Program-made: the position numbers and the translations under genes
NCBI RefSeq assembly: GCF_014926405.1
Contig: NZ_JACXXJ020000005.1
Location: 1,493,001 to 1,557,000 of the forward strand
Origin: Agrobacterium vitis
Lineage (GTDB): Bacteria; Pseudomonadota; Alphaproteobacteria; Rhizobiales; Rhizobiaceae
Length of the DNA: 64,000 nt
Reading direction: 5' to 3'
Notes under the pieces: generated by a model
Seen by the model: only the letters and a program-made list of their open reading frames with translations
The model's database searches: none
What the model was told of the DNA's origin: nothing
Shown here: positions 49,095 through 59,368 of the stretch, one piece after another
How the letters are laid out: every line of letters starts with the position of its first letter
Position numbering within the stretch: position 1 is the first letter of the stretch

Positions 49095-49175
49095 ATCCTA
49101 TAGCATCGTACCGGCTTCGGTTTTTACACGATGCTATAGGATTCAACCGAAAGGGGGGCTTTTCGGTTGAATCCT
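49095..49175. repeat. Two overlapping perfect 15-bp hairpins
   Basis: Hairpin A pairs 49095-49109 with 49128-49142 (arms ATCCTATAGCATCGT). Hairpin B pairs 49138-49152 with 49161-49175 (arms AGGATTCAACCGAAA). They share the bases AGGAT (49138-49142), so they compete. They lie between the converging GGT and uvrB genes; transcription ending is a likely role, and dispersed-repeat origin is possible. Confidence 0.75.
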
Positions 49176-49314
49176 GTTTTCATCTATCTGGAGATGTGTC
49201 AACGGTTTTTACGTTTTCTAACAAAATTTAGAGGCCTTCAACGCCTCACGGAGACACTGCGTTTCTCTATCTATTTGTTTTTACGAATTTTCGGACCGAA
49301 AAACACAACCTAAT

Positions 49315-52300
49315 TCACCGTCCCGGCTTGCCAGTTTTCCCCTTGGTGCGCGTCTTGCGCTTCTGATCACCGGCGTCTTCATAGGAACCGGCGCCCGATT
49401 TGGCGCGGATGATCGGACGGGGATCGTCCGTTTTAACATCGCCGCTTTTCGGGCCGGGCTTTTCGGGAAGCTTGCCGGGAACAGGCTTCTCCGTCCGACC
49501 GACCGTCATTTCATCCAGACTGTTCTTGCGAAACAGTGGCTTTGCCGTGTCCGTGCCAGGACCCATGTCATCCAGGGATGGCTTGGCGAAATAGGAGCCA
49601 GTTTCACTGGAATCCTGACGGGAATCATCGGTTGCAACGCCAGCGGACTGGCCGGACCCGGCTTGTTCTTGCGCCCGGGCCGCTGCCTTTTCGCCGGGAT
49701 CACCCATGCTGGCCAGTTCGACCTCCTTCAAACGCTTGATTTCGTCGCGCAAACGGGCTGCGGTTTCGAAATCGAGATCGGCGGCGGCATCGCGCATCTG
49801 TTTTTCCAGCGCCGAAAGATGGGCCTGGAGATTGTTGCCGACCAGATGACCACCAGCGGCAAAGCCCTTGCCGCTCGCCCCGGAAATATCGGCGCGGACA
49901 TGGTCACGCTCGTAGACCGAATCGAGAATGTCGGAAATTTTCGACTTGACCGATTCCGGCGTAATCCCGTGTTCGAGATTGTAAGCCACCTGCTTTTCCC
50001 GGCGGCGCGACGTCTCGTCCATAGCCCGCCGCATCGAGCCGGTGATCTGATCGGCATAGAGAATGACCTTGCCATCGACATTACGCGCCGCACGGCCAAT
50101 CGTCTGGATCAGTGAGGTCTCGGAACGCAAGAAGCCTTCCTTGTCGGCATCGAGAATGGCGACGAAGCCGCATTCAGGAATGTCCAGACCCTCGCGCAAC
50201 AGGTTGATACCAACCAGCACGTCAAAGGCGCCGAGCCTGAGATCACGCAGGATTTCGATGCGTTCCAGCGTGTCGATATCCGAATGCATATAGCGCACCC
50301 GCACACCCTGCTCGTGCAGATATTCCGTCAGGTCCTCTGCCATGCGCTTGGTCAGCACCGTTACCAGCGTGCGATAGCCCTTCAGCGAGGTTTCCTTGAT
50401 CTCGCCCAAGACGTCATCAACCTGGGACTTGGCGGAGCGCACTTCGACCGGCGGATCGATCAGGCCCGTCGGGCGAATGACCTGTTCGGCAAACACGCCG
50501 CCCGACTGTTCCAGCTCCCAACTGCCGGGCGTGGCCGAAACAGCAACGGTCGGCGGACGCATGGCGTCCCACTCCTCAAACCGCAGTGGTCGGTTGTCCA
50601 TGCAGGACGGCAACCGGAAGCCGTATTCGGCCAGCGTTGCCTTGCGCCTAAAGTCGCCCCGATACATGCCGCCGATCTGGCTGACAGAGACATGGCTTTC
50701 ATCGATAAACAGCAAGGCATTATCGGGAATATATTCGAACAAGGTCGGCGGCGGCTCACCGGGCGCACGGCCCGTCAGGTAGCGGGAGTAGTTTTCAATG
50801 CCCGCGCAGGAGCCGGTCGCTTCCATCATTTCGATATCGTAGCGGGTGCGCTGCTCCAGCCTTTGCGCCTCCAGCAGACGCCCGCCCTTTTCCAACTCGG
50901 CCAGCCGCAGCTTCAACTCGTCCTTGATCGCCTTGATCGCCCCGTTCAGCGTCGGGCGCGGCGTCACATAGTGCGAATTGGCATAAATCTTCACCGACTT
51001 CATATCGCCGGTCTTGTGGCCGGTCAGTGGATCGAATTCGGTAATCGCATCGATTTCATCGCCGAACATCGAAATGCGCCAGGCGGCATCCTCCAAGTGG
51101 GCGGGGAAGATTTCGATGGTATCGCCACGCACCCGGAAAGAGCCGCGCACGAAATTGATGTCCTGCCGCTTGTATTGCTGCGCCACGAGATCGGCCAGCA
51201 ATTGCCGCTGGTCGATCCGGTCGCCAACCGACATCTGGAAGGTCATGGCCGTATAGGTTTCGACCGAGCCGATACCGTAGATGCAGGACACCGAGGCGAC
51301 GATGATGCAATCATCCCGCTCCAGAATGGCGCGGGTGGCGGCGTGGCGCATTCGGTCGATCTGCTCGTTGATCGAGCTTTCCTTCTCGATAAACGTATCC
51401 GAGCGCGGCACATAGGCTTCCGGCTGGTAATAATCGTAGTAGGAAACGAAATATTCCACCGCATTGTCGGGGAAGAAATGTTTGAATTCCGAATAGAGCT
51501 GGGCCGCCAGCGTCTTGTTCGGCGCAAGAATCACCGCTGGCCGCTGGGTCGCCTCGATCACCTTGGCCATGGTGAAGGTCTTGCCGGAGCCGGTTACGCC
51601 GAGCAGAACCTGACTGCGCTCCCCGGCATTGATACCTTCCACCAGATCCTTGATTGCCGTTGGCTGATCGCCCGCCGGTTCGTAATCCGACACCATGCGG
51701 ATCGGGATTCCACCCTCGGACTTTTCCGGCCTGGCTGGCCGATGCGGCGCCCAGATCTTGCCACCCTTGAACAGCGGATTGCCGCTTTCGATCAGCGCCG
51801 ACAGCGCCTCTACGGTCGCCGTCACAGCGCCGGGAGCAAGGCTCTGCGCCTCTTCCAGCGAGGTATCCATCCCGGATACGGGGTTGAGACCGGCAGCGGC
51901 GCGTGTGGCCGGATCGGAAGATGCGCCGATGGATACGCCGCGTGAGGTGCGCATGGCGCTGCCGCCGTCTTCGCTCTTGGCCTTGGCAGTGCGACCGGCC
52001 TTTACGGGGTCGGCGGCCTCAGTCTTGCGGCCCGTGCTTTTCTCAAGCGCTATCTTTTCGGCATGCCTGCGCGCTTCGATTTCGATCTTCTTGCGATGCT
52101 TGCCAGCCTTGGAGGCGAGTTCCCGTTGGCTTTCAATCCCCCCGGCTTCAGCTTCCGCTTCCAGCTGTTTCACCCAATCTGCGACACTCCCACTCAAGGG
52201 CGCTCCTTCAAAAGCTGCCTGCGGTGCCTCTTCAAACCCAGCGGCATACGGCGATCCTGCCTCATCCTGCGATGGGTTGTCATTGTTACGGACGGGAGAT

Positions 52301-52320
52301 TTTTTCGGAGATCTGGCCAT
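49315..52320 (-). CDS. uvrB: Excinuclease ABC subunit B
   Basis: A 1001-residue nucleotide-excision-repair helicase. Walker [11 protein letters not shown] (about 243-252), the beta-hairpin region [37 protein letters not shown], and a C-terminal UVR motif ([20 protein letters not shown]). About 200 residues precede the helicase, rich in Lys/Ala/Glu, and about 120 follow the UVR motif. Both extensions are low-complexity and seem disordered; typical UvrB is about 670 residues. A LexA-like box lies 55 bp upstream. Confidence 0.96.
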   Translation of the reverse strand: MARSPKKSPVRNNDNPSQDEAGSPYAAGFEEAPQAAFEGAPLSGSVADWVKQLEAEAEAGGIESQRELASKAGKHRKKIEIEARRHAEKIALEKSTGRKTEAADPVKAGRTAKAKSEDGGSAMRTSRGVSIGASSDPATRAAAGLNPVSGMDTSLEEAQSLAPGAVTATVEALSALIESGNPLFKGGKIWAPHRPARPEKSEGGIPIRMVSDYEPAGDQPTAIKDLVEGINAGERSQVLLGVTGSGKTFTMAKVIEATQRPAVILAPNKTLAAQLYSEFKHFFPDNAVEYFVSYYDYYQPEAYVPRSDTFIEKESSINEQIDRMRHAATRAILERDDCIIVASVSCIYGIGSVETYTAMTFQMSVGDRIDQRQLLADLVAQQYKRQDINFVRGSFRVRGDTIEIFPAHLEDAAWRISMFGDEIDAITEFDPLTGHKTGDMKSVKIYANSHYVTPRPTLNGAIKAIKDELKLRLAELEKGGRLLEAQRLEQRTRYDIEMMEATGSCAGIENYSRYLTGRAPGEPPPTLFEYIPDNALLFIDESHVSVSQIGGMYRGDFRRKATLAEYGFRLPSCMDNRPLRFEEWDAMRPPTVAVSATPGSWELEQSGGVFAEQVIRPTGLIDPPVEVRSAKSQVDDVLGEIKETSLKGYRTLVTVLTKRMAEDLTEYLHEQGVRVRYMHSDIDTLERIEILRDLRLGAFDVLVGINLLREGLDIPECGFVAILDADKEGFLRSETSLIQTIGRAARNVDGKVILYADQITGSMRRAMDETSRRREKQVAYNLEHGITPESVKSKISDILDSVYERDHVRADISGASGKGFAAGGHLVGNNLQAHLSALEKQMRDAAADLDFETAARLRDEIKRLKEVELASMGDPGEKAAARAQEQAGSGQSAGVATDDSRQDSSETGSYFAKPSLDDMGPGTDTAKPLFRKNSLDEMTVGRTEKPVPGKLPEKPGPKSGDVKTDDPRPIIRAKSGAGSYEDAGDQKRKTRTKGKTGKPGR

Positions 52321-52374
52321 GGTTCGAATATGGATAAGACCGCAGGCAAAGTGAAGTGCGCCAGACGAAAATCA

Positions 52375-52389
52375 GAACAAAAAAGCAAC
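52375..52389 (-). promoter_or_regulatory. LexA-like box upstream of uvrB
   Basis: GAAC-N7-CAAC on the plus strand, that is GTTG-N7-GTTC on the coding strand, one base from the alphaproteobacterial LexA consensus GTTC-N7-GTTC. It lies 55 bp before the uvrB start. Confidence 0.45.
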
Positions 52390-52460
52390 AATTTCGTTAA
52401 AGTTTTTATCCCTTGTCATTCTCGGAAAAACCAAGGGATCATGCCCCTGACTGGCCTCCC

Positions 52461-54482
52461 TCAGGCCACGGCGCGCCGTGATTTTTTCTCACTCAGTTGC
52501 TTTTTTTTAAAGTCGAGCCACTTGGGCAGCATATCGGCGGGCATAGGCCGGGAGAAATAATAGCCCTGGCCAATCGTGCAGCCGATTTCGGTCAATGTCC
52601 TGGCATCTGCTACCGTTTCTACGCCCTCCGCCACGATATCAACACCCAGTGCGCGGCCGAGACCAACCAGGGCGACAACAAGCGCCTTGTTCTTTGGAGA
52701 ATTACTGATACCGGTGACGAAACTGCGATCAATCTTCAACCGGGTAATCTTCAGGCTGATCAAATAGGCCAAGGACGAGTATCCCATGCCGAAATCATCT
52801 ACCGTCAGTTTATAGCCGCTATTTTCGAGCCGGGTCAGTTGTTCACCCGCGACCGCCGGGTCCAGAATGGTTTCCTCGGTAATCTCCACTTCCAGAAGGT
52901 TCCGACTGACGCCATAGGCAGTGGTAATCCGGTCCAGCATGACAGATACGTCATAGAGCGCAAATTCGCGCGGCGATACGTTCAAGGCGACAGCCGTCTC
53001 CGGCATGCCTAGCTCTTTCAGCCTGTTGAGCAGCTGGCAGATATTTTCTGTCACGAAACCGGTCAACGCCTCACACATCTGCATGGCCTGTGCGGCATTG
53101 ACGATTTCAGGCGGGGCAATCGCCCCGAACTCTGGATGGAACCAGCGAACCAGCGCCTCGAAACCGACGATCTTGCCCGTCGCGAGATCGACCTGTGGCT
53201 GGAACCAGGTCTCGAGCGCAGTGTCGCGAAGTGCTGCCGGCAGGTCCTGCTCGATACGCCGTTGGCGATCGATGCGCTGTTTGATCTGATGATCGAATTC
53301 CCGCAATTGACCGCGACCGTCCTGCTTGGCATCCGATAAAGCCATGCTGGCACAGGTAAACAGCCCGTCACCATTTTCCGCATGGTCGGGAAAAAACGCA
53401 ATCCCGGCGCTCAAACCAGGACTGACCTGAGTGCCATGGACGGCAATAGGAACCATGGACGCGGCGATAACGGTCTCAGCAAGCGCTCGGCAATCCTGGC
53501 GCACGTCGCCGTTCCGCAACAGAATTGCAAATTCATCACCGCTGATCCGGGCTGTGACGGCATCACCACCGGCGGCATTTTTCAACCTCTGCCCCAGGAT
53601 CGCCAGAAACTGGTCCCCCCCGCGATGACCAAAAGCATCGTTGATCAGCTTGAACCGATCGACATTGACCAATAACAGGCCAATTTCCCGGTTTCCGACT
53701 TTGGCAGCAGCAATTTCCCCCGCGAGCCGTCCATTGAAGTAGATCCTGTTGAACAGCCCCGTCACGGGATCACCGTTGGCCAGAACCTCCAGCCGCAAAT
53801 TCTTGTGGTGAATGTCCTCATTGGCAATGGTCAGCGATTGCGTCGCGGCCTGGCTGCTCAGCTTGGCCATTTCGCTTTCCATAAATGTCCTGTCCGCCTT
53901 CAACAGCAGATGCGACATGAATATGGCCAATACGATGAAATTAAACGTGGAGACGGTCGCAATGATGCCACCATGAATCGCGAAATTCCACACTATCGCT
54001 AAAATCATCGGAATACAGTAGCTGAAGGCGACCTGACTGGTGCCGGCCTGGCGGAACATGGCTGTCGCCACCAGACCGCCGATAACCACCAGAATAGACG
54101 CATCACGGCCCAGCAAGTCCATATCGACCACCGCTGTCGGCAGTAGAGCCCAGACGATCCCTTGCAGACATGCCGTGATGCACATCAGCCGAAGCACATC
54201 ATCCGGATTGGAAGAGGCATAGTGACGGTGCAGCAGATGGCGCGACAACAGGAAGCGAAATAACGTTGCGACAGCCAACGCTGTCATCCAGCCGACAACG
54301 ACACTCACGTTATTCGCCTCGGCCAGAAGCAGAATGGACGTGGATAGCCCAGCCATCACATTGTAAACTGCCGCTGTTCCGCTGCCATGCAATGCCATGG
54401 ACGCCCGCGCCTTATGGGCAGACGACAGCAAAAATGCTTTTTGATCCGCAGTTTCTGAAAACAAGACTATCTCATTCTTCAA
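52461..54482 (-). CDS. Membrane GGDEF-EAL protein (c-di-GMP turnover)
   Basis: A 673-residue protein with about five or six N-terminal transmembrane segments (residues 35-200), a GGDEF domain (VNVDRFKLIN, signature RISGDEF) and an EAL domain (FEALVRWFHPE, LNVSPREF, VEITEETIL, VDDFGMGYSS, KIDRSFV). The A-site reads SGDEF rather than GGDEF, a variant that may keep or lose cyclase activity. The EAL catalytic residues look complete. No RxxD inhibitory site is evident before the A-site. It follows uvrB's promoter region and is monocistronic. Confidence 0.92.
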   Translation of the reverse strand: MKNEIVLFSETADQKAFLLSSAHKARASMALHGSGTAAVYNVMAGLSTSILLLAEANNVSVVVGWMTALAVATLFRFLLSRHLLHRHYASSNPDDVLRLMCITACLQGIVWALLPTAVVDMDLLGRDASILVVIGGLVATAMFRQAGTSQVAFSYCIPMILAIVWNFAIHGGIIATVSTFNFIVLAIFMSHLLLKADRTFMESEMAKLSSQAATQSLTIANEDIHHKNLRLEVLANGDPVTGLFNRIYFNGRLAGEIAAAKVGNREIGLLLVNVDRFKLINDAFGHRGGDQFLAILGQRLKNAAGGDAVTARISGDEFAILLRNGDVRQDCRALAETVIAASMVPIAVHGTQVSPGLSAGIAFFPDHAENGDGLFTCASMALSDAKQDGRGQLREFDHQIKQRIDRQRRIEQDLPAALRDTALETWFQPQVDLATGKIVGFEALVRWFHPEFGAIAPPEIVNAAQAMQMCEALTGFVTENICQLLNRLKELGMPETAVALNVSPREFALYDVSVMLDRITTAYGVSRNLLEVEITEETILDPAVAGEQLTRLENSGYKLTVDDFGMGYSSLAYLISLKITRLKIDRSFVTGISNSPKNKALVVALVGLGRALGVDIVAEGVETVADARTLTEIGCTIGQGYYFSRPMPADMLPKWLDFKKKQLSEKKSRRAVA

Positions 54483-54514
54483 ACTAGGCGCAATAATTGT
54501 GTTTTTACGAGCTT

Positions 54515-54700
54515 GGCGCTAAGATTGCGCCTTTTCGGTAAGAAATAATGAACAATGCAGTTAAAAATTGTGCCACGTCTTATAATTATGCGTCACGGGA
54601 ACCGTCACGCACCCAATGCATCCTATGAGTGCGTTAAATTTCACTTTAGCGCCTTTGTAGTGCCGCATAATTTTCGCCTTAAACCGCAACCGGTTTAAGG
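54515..54700. promoter_or_regulatory. Small hairpins between GGDEF-EAL and VOC genes
   Basis: GGCGC-N7-GCGCC at 54515-54531 is followed by TTTT. CCTTAAACC-N6-GGTTTAAGG at 54677-54700 is a perfect 9-bp inverted repeat 44 bp before the VOC start. The first may be a terminator fragment and the second an operator. The rest of this 261-bp divergent region is AT-rich and shows no gene. Confidence 0.4.
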
Positions 54701-54743
54701 GATTGTGCAGCAGGAAAATACAATCCAAGGGAGATGGTCGAGC

Positions 54744-55097
54744 ATGACGCAACGCAACGATCAAATTGATTATATCGAATTCAACGTGCACGACATTTCG
54801 GCCTCAAAACAATTCTACGCCACGGCCTTTGGCTGGTCCTTTACCGATTACGGACCGGATTATGCCGAATTCAACGATGGTCGGCTGAAAGGTGGATTTA
54901 CCACGACGGCCCCGGTCTCGGCAACCGGCGGGCCGCTCGTCATCCTGTTTGCTGATGATCTGGAACAGGCCTTGAGAAGCGTGGAAAGCGCAGGCGGCAC
55001 GATCACCCGCCCGATCTTTTCCTTTCCCGGCGGTCGGCGATTTCACTTCCGCGACCTGGATGGCTATGAACTGGCTGTCTGGTCGGACAGTGTCTAA
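54744..55097 (+). CDS. Small VOC-family protein
   Basis: A 117-residue single-domain vicinal-oxygen-chelate protein. The first strand IDYIEFNVHD, the helix KQFYATAFGW and the C-terminal GGRRFHFRDLDGYELAVW match the common YCII/glyoxalase-like group. ATG at 54744 has AAGGGAGATGG upstream; 14 extra codons further 5' are unlikely. Monocistronic, ended by the hairpin at 55176. Substrate unknown. Confidence 0.85.
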   Translation: MTQRNDQIDYIEFNVHDISASKQFYATAFGWSFTDYGPDYAEFNDGRLKGGFTTTAPVSATGGPLVILFADDLEQALRSVESAGGTITRPIFSFPGGRRFHFRDLDGYELAVWSDSV

Positions 55098-55175
55098 TAT
55101 CGGGCACAAAGCTGCAATTGGGATGATGCTGTACTTAGCCTGCCTTCGCCAAACCCATCTTCCTGCAAGATCAAA

Positions 55176-55213
55176 GGAGAGCCGCCGGAACTATTGAGCC
55201 CCGGCGGCTCTTT
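55176..55213. terminator. Bidirectional terminator between VOC gene and ccoP
   Basis: GAGCCGCCGG (55179-55188) pairs with CCGGCGGCTC (55201-55210), flanked by AAAG on one side and TTTATC on the other. It lies between the two converging genes. Confidence 0.8.
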
Positions 55214-55214
55214 A

Positions 55215-56078
55215 TCACTCCCCGCCGCCGAGTGAGTGGACGTAGACGGTCAGTTCCTTGACTGTCGTATCGCCTAGACGCGCTGACCATCCGGGCATGA
55301 CGCCATGCTTGGGATGAGCCACCTGCTGGATGATCTCCTGCTCGCCTTTGACCTTCAGCCAAATGGCGTCGCCGAGATTGGGCGCACCGAGATCGCGGTT
55401 GCCCTCGGCCTTTTCACCGTGGCAGGCAACACAATTGTCCATGAAGACCTGCTTTCCAGGCGCAACCAATGCGTCGTTGGACGGCTTGCCCGTCAGGCTG
55501 ACGACATAGGCGGAGACCTGGCGGATTTCCTCGGGCTTCAGGATGTCGGCAAAGGCCGGCATTTCCGACGCCCGGGTTTCCGGATCGCTCGTGTAGCGAA
55601 TACCGTGTTGCAGCGTCGTGTAGATGGCATCCACACTGCCGCCCCACAGCCAGTCATCGTCGTTCAGGTTCGGATAGCCGGGGCCACCGGCGGCACCGGA
55701 ACCGTGACAGGGGGTACAATTGACCTTGAAGGCCGCAGCACCACCAGCGGTGGCGAATTCGGTCAGATCCTTATCGGCCAGGATATCCTTGATCGGCAGG
55801 GCGGCGATCTTGTCGGTAAACACCGATTGCGCTGCCTTGGCCTCTGCAAGCTCGGCGGTGACAGCGGCACGGTTGGTGTAACCGAACAGGCCCTTGGTAT
55901 TGGTGGAGAGCATCGGCCAGGCCGGATAGACCACCGTATAGCCGATCGCCCAGACGATGGTGGCGTAGAAGGTATAGACCCACCAACGCGGCATCGGGTT
56001 GTTCAGCTCGCGGATGCCGTCCCATTCATGACCCGTGGTTTCGACACCGCTGATTTCGTCAATGTGTTTGTCAGACAT
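55215..56078 (-). CDS. ccoP: Cytochrome c oxidase cbb3-type subunit III (diheme c)
   Basis: A 287-residue membrane-anchored diheme cytochrome c, electron entry of the cbb3 oxidase. One transmembrane helix near residues 33-52, then two heme sites CTPCH (121-125) and CVACH (216-220). GGGAGG precedes the ATG, 2 nt after ccoQ. Final gene of ccoNOQP. Confidence 0.97.
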   Translation of the reverse strand: MSDKHIDEISGVETTGHEWDGIRELNNPMPRWWVYTFYATIVWAIGYTVVYPAWPMLSTNTKGLFGYTNRAAVTAELAEAKAAQSVFTDKIAALPIKDILADKDLTEFATAGGAAAFKVNCTPCHGSGAAGGPGYPNLNDDDWLWGGSVDAIYTTLQHGIRYTSDPETRASEMPAFADILKPEEIRQVSAYVVSLTGKPSNDALVAPGKQVFMDNCVACHGEKAEGNRDLGAPNLGDAIWLKVKGEQEIIQQVAHPKHGVMPGWSARLGDTTVKELTVYVHSLGGGE

Positions 56079-56080
56079 GA

Positions 56081-56242
56081 TCAGTCCTCCCGCAAGGGGA
56101 TAGAGGCAGCATCTTCCGCCCGCTCTTTGGCGCCCGGACGAAAGACGAAGAGAATGGCGCCCGCGAAGAACAGCAGCATGGCGAGCATGCCCCAGCTGTC
56201 GGCGAAATGGCGCATGGCCGTATAGATTTCGGTTCCTTCCAT
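56081..56242 (-). CDS. ccoQ: Cbb3-type oxidase CcoQ subunit
   Basis: A 53-residue single-helix membrane protein (WGMLAMLLFFAGAILFVF) with a charged C-terminus. It sits between ccoO and ccoP and stabilises the oxidase. ATG at 56242 has GAGGAGGG upstream. Confidence 0.92.
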   Translation of the reverse strand: MEGTEIYTAMRHFADSWGMLAMLLFFAGAILFVFRPGAKERAEDAASIPLRED

Positions 56243-56252
56243 GACGCCCTCC

Positions 56253-56984
56253 TCAACGGTAGCCGGTTGCGTCGTCATATTTGGTGAAGTCCACCAAAGT
56301 GCCGATCATTTGCAGATAAGCGATCAGCGCGTCCATTTCGGACAGGACCGCCGGGTTGCCGTCGAAATCACCGACTTTCGCCTTGGGATAGCGGGCCAGC
56401 AACGCCGTGGTATCGGCATTCGGGTCCGCCTGGGCGGCCAGATCGGCCTTGGCATTGTCGATCATGTCCTGGGTATAGGGCACGCCGACTTCGCTGTTGA
56501 CCTTCAGGTCCATGGAGACATTGGTGATCTTCAGCGGCGTCTCTTTCAGGAACGCATATTTCGGCATGATAGATTCCGGCACCACCGAGCGCGGATCACT
56601 CAGGTGCTGGACATGCCAGTCATTCGAGTAGCGATCCCCGACCCGGGCCAAATCTGGCCCGGTGCGCTTGGAACCCCATTGGAACGGATGGTCGTACATC
56701 GATTCCGCCGCCAGGGAGTAATGACCGTAACGTTCCACTTCGTCACGGAACGGCCGGATCATCTGGCTGTGGCAGAGGTAACAGCCTTCGCGGATGTAGA
56801 TGTCGCGACCGGCAAGCTCGAGCGGCGAGTAGGGCCGCATGCCCTCCACCTTTTCGATGGTGTTTTGCAGGTAGAACAGCGGCGCGATTTCGACGATACC
56901 GCCTATCGCAACCACCAGCAGCGAACCCAAAAGCAGCAGGCTGGCATTTTTTTCGATGATTTTGTGTTTATCGAGAATGGACAT
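56253..56984 (-). CDS. ccoO: Cytochrome c oxidase cbb3-type subunit II (monoheme c)
   Basis: A 243-residue monoheme cytochrome c. One N-terminal transmembrane helix ([18 protein letters not shown]) then heme site CYLCH (68-72), and [10 protein letters not shown] with the distal Met region nearby. ATG at 56984 follows ccoN by 10 nt, in the second position of the operon. Confidence 0.97.
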   Translation of the reverse strand: MSILDKHKIIEKNASLLLLGSLLVVAIGGIVEIAPLFYLQNTIEKVEGMRPYSPLELAGRDIYIREGCYLCHSQMIRPFRDEVERYGHYSLAAESMYDHPFQWGSKRTGPDLARVGDRYSNDWHVQHLSDPRSVVPESIMPKYAFLKETPLKITNVSMDLKVNSEVGVPYTQDMIDNAKADLAAQADPNADTTALLARYPKAKVGDFDGNPAVLSEMDALIAYLQMIGTLVDFTKYDDATGYR

Positions 56985-56994
56985 GGTGCCCTCC

Positions 56995-58635
56995 TTACTC
57001 CGCCGGTTGCAGGACAGGCGCCATGGCCGAACCTGCAAGAGGCGCCTCGTTGCGCTGGTGGCCGAGAATGGTCATGGTGATGTTCCAGGCCATGACCAAG
57101 CTGCCGGCGAGATAGAGCCCGCCGCCGACGGCGCGCATGACATAGTAGGGGAACATGGCCTTGACGGTTTCCGCGAAGGAATAGACCAGGAAGCCCTGCG
57201 CATCGTATTCGCGCCACATCAAGCCCTGCTGGATACCGGCTACCCACAGCACGGCGGCATAGACGACGATGCCGAGCGTGGCGAGCCAGAAGTGCCAGTT
57301 GACCATCCGCATCGAATAGAGGCGGTCGCGGTGCCAGAGCTTGGGCGTCAAGTAGTAGATCGCGCCGAAGGTGATCATGCCGACCCAGCCGAGTGCGCCG
57401 GAGTGAACGTGACCAATGGTCCATTCGGTATAATGGCTGAGCGAATTGACCGTCTTGATCGACATCATCGGGCCTTCGAAGGTAGACATGCCGTAGAAGG
57501 CGATGGCCATGACCATCATTCGGATGATCGGATCGGTACGGATCTTGTCCCAGGCACCCGAAAGCGTCATCAACCCGTTGATCATCCCACCCCAGGACGG
57601 CATCCACAGCATGATCGAGAACACCATGCCCAAGGTCTGCGCCCAATCGGGCAACGCGGTATAATGCAGATGATGCGGACCGGCCCAGATATACATGAAG
57701 ATCAGCGCCCAGAAGTGGATGATCGACAGCCGGTAGGAATAGACCGGGCGACCGGCCTGTTTGGGCACGAAATAGTACATCATGCCCAGGAAGCCCGCCG
57801 TCAGGAAGAAGCCGACGGCATTATGCCCATACCACCATTGCGTCAGCGCATCCTGCACGCCGGAGAAGGCTGAATAGCTCTTGACGCCGAGGAAGGAGAC
57901 CGGGATCGCCAGATTGTTGACGATATGCAGCATGGCAATGGTGACGATGAAGGCGAGGTAGAACCAGTTCGCCACATAGATATGCGGCTCCTTGCGGGTC
58001 AGGATCGTACCCAGGAAGGCAATGAGATAGGCGACCCAGACAATTGTCAGCCAGATATCGACATACCATTCGGGTTCCGCATATTCACGGCCCTGGGTGA
58101 TACCGAGCAGATAGCCGGTGGCAGCCATGACGATGAAGAAATTATAGCCCCAGAACACGAACCAGCCGAGCGTGCCGCCGAACAAACGGCTGCGACACGT
58201 GCGCTGCACCACATAAAACGATGTAATGATCAGGGCATTGCCGCCAAAGGCAAAAATCACGGCAGACGTGTGCAATGGCCGCAGCCGCCCGAAATTCAGC
58301 CAGGGGCCGAAATTCAGATCGGGAAAGGCCAGTTGCAGGGCGATGACCAGCCCGACAAGAAAGCCGATCACACCCCAGAACACCGTGGCGATGACGCCAT
58401 AGCGAATGACCTCGTCGAAATATTCAGACTTGGGTTGCGCCGCAGCCCGACTGGAGAGGCCAGCCGCCGCCGGTGCAAACCGGATATGGCGCAACATGAC
58501 GACAGTCGCCCCCAGAAGCACGAAAAAGGCTACCCACATATGGGCAGCAAACAGGCTGTCATAGGCGAAACCCGCCCCGAGCAGCGCGGCAAAGGCCAGA
58601 ATGGCCAAAACCATGGTTTCGAAAGTATAATTCAT
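56995..58635 (-). CDS. ccoN: Cytochrome c oxidase cbb3-type subunit I
   Basis: A 546-residue catalytic subunit of the high-affinity cbb3 oxidase, about 12 transmembrane helices, with low-spin heme b and the heme b3-CuB centre (HAVGFF and [15 protein letters not shown] segments hold the histidines). It lets the cell respire at low oxygen. GGGGGAT precedes the ATG at 58635. First gene of ccoNOQP, with an FNR/FixK box 285 bp upstream. Confidence 0.98.
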   Translation of the reverse strand: MNYTFETMVLAILAFAALLGAGFAYDSLFAAHMWVAFFVLLGATVVMLRHIRFAPAAAGLSSRAAAQPKSEYFDEVIRYGVIATVFWGVIGFLVGLVIALQLAFPDLNFGPWLNFGRLRPLHTSAVIFAFGGNALIITSFYVVQRTCRSRLFGGTLGWFVFWGYNFFIVMAATGYLLGITQGREYAEPEWYVDIWLTIVWVAYLIAFLGTILTRKEPHIYVANWFYLAFIVTIAMLHIVNNLAIPVSFLGVKSYSAFSGVQDALTQWWYGHNAVGFFLTAGFLGMMYYFVPKQAGRPVYSYRLSIIHFWALIFMYIWAGPHHLHYTALPDWAQTLGMVFSIMLWMPSWGGMINGLMTLSGAWDKIRTDPIIRMMVMAIAFYGMSTFEGPMMSIKTVNSLSHYTEWTIGHVHSGALGWVGMITFGAIYYLTPKLWHRDRLYSMRMVNWHFWLATLGIVVYAAVLWVAGIQQGLMWREYDAQGFLVYSFAETVKAMFPYYVMRAVGGGLYLAGSLVMAWNITMTILGHQRNEAPLAGSAMAPVLQPAE

Positions 58636-59368
58636 TGTTGGCATCCCCCAACGGCTTTGTGTCGGCACGGCCCCTCCTTAAGGGAAGGGTTCCGCCCTGA
58701 TTTGTGGTTTGCGCAGTCGCTCCATGAGAAAAGCCATTCCGTTGCCGGAACGTTTTTCTGACAGCACCAGATTATTTCCAGCAAAAGTACGTAAAAACAG
58801 CGAGATAGAGCGTTTTGCATTTCGAGGAAAAGCAGTATTGCTCGCCGCGCCATGCCGCCTGCCGGATGGATAGACTTCTGCGTCGAGTCTCTGTTTGACA
58901 TTCCGCAGCCTCTGCAACCTTGATTCAAATCAAGGCAGTCCATGCAAAGGCGGCGATATATAAAGGACGGCAATGGCATTGTGTCGCAGGCATCGGACAA
59001 GCATCCGATGCGGAGACATTGCGAACCGGCAGTTGCGGCGGAGCACTTGATGGCCTGGAAAGGGCCTCTGGCGTTTCCTAAGTGACCCTTTCAGTGCGCA
59101 TTACGCATTCTGATCGGGAAACGGTCTTCAAGGCGGGATTTTTCGCGTCCTTGCACGATGCCGCATTGCCATGTTCAGAGCCCGGCGCTGCGACCGACGA
59201 CCATGGCTCTTTTAAAAATGGCCCTGGCATTTCATTTCCGGACATCTCAAGCCCATGATGCATTTGAGATATTCGGCATTCGTGCAGGGCGGAGATGTGG
59301 CTCACACCTTCGCGCTTGTCAATAACGCCCTACGCATGTGCCGGGCCGGCAATAGAAGGAGATGCGGA
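58636..59368. other. Intergenic region upstream of ccoN and hemerythrin gene
   Basis: A 733-bp divergent region. It contains one perfect FNR/FixK box (58920-58933), a 7-bp hairpin GCATCGG/CCGATGC (58990-59011), and AT-rich segments suitable for promoters. The short open frames across it (for example 58632-59000 minus) have unlikely composition and no recognisable domain. I see no gene. Confidence 0.6.
58920..58933. promoter_or_regulatory. FNR/FixK (anaerobox) site upstream of ccoN
   Basis: TTGAT-TCAA-ATCAA at 58920-58933 is a perfect palindromic FNR/FixK box (consensus TTGAT-N4-ATCAA). Given its distance, ccoNOQP would have a transcription start near 58885 if the box is centred at -41.5. It fits activation at low oxygen by FnrN/FixK. 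Confidence 0.9.

Noticed and set aside
50284..51945. A 553-codon plus-strand open frame opposite uvrB
   Set aside because: It is the antisense shadow of conserved helicase motifs; nothing in it resembles a protein family.
58632..59000. Minus-strand open frames upstream of ccoN
   Set aside because: No start context, no family resemblance, and they run through the FNR box and promoter region.
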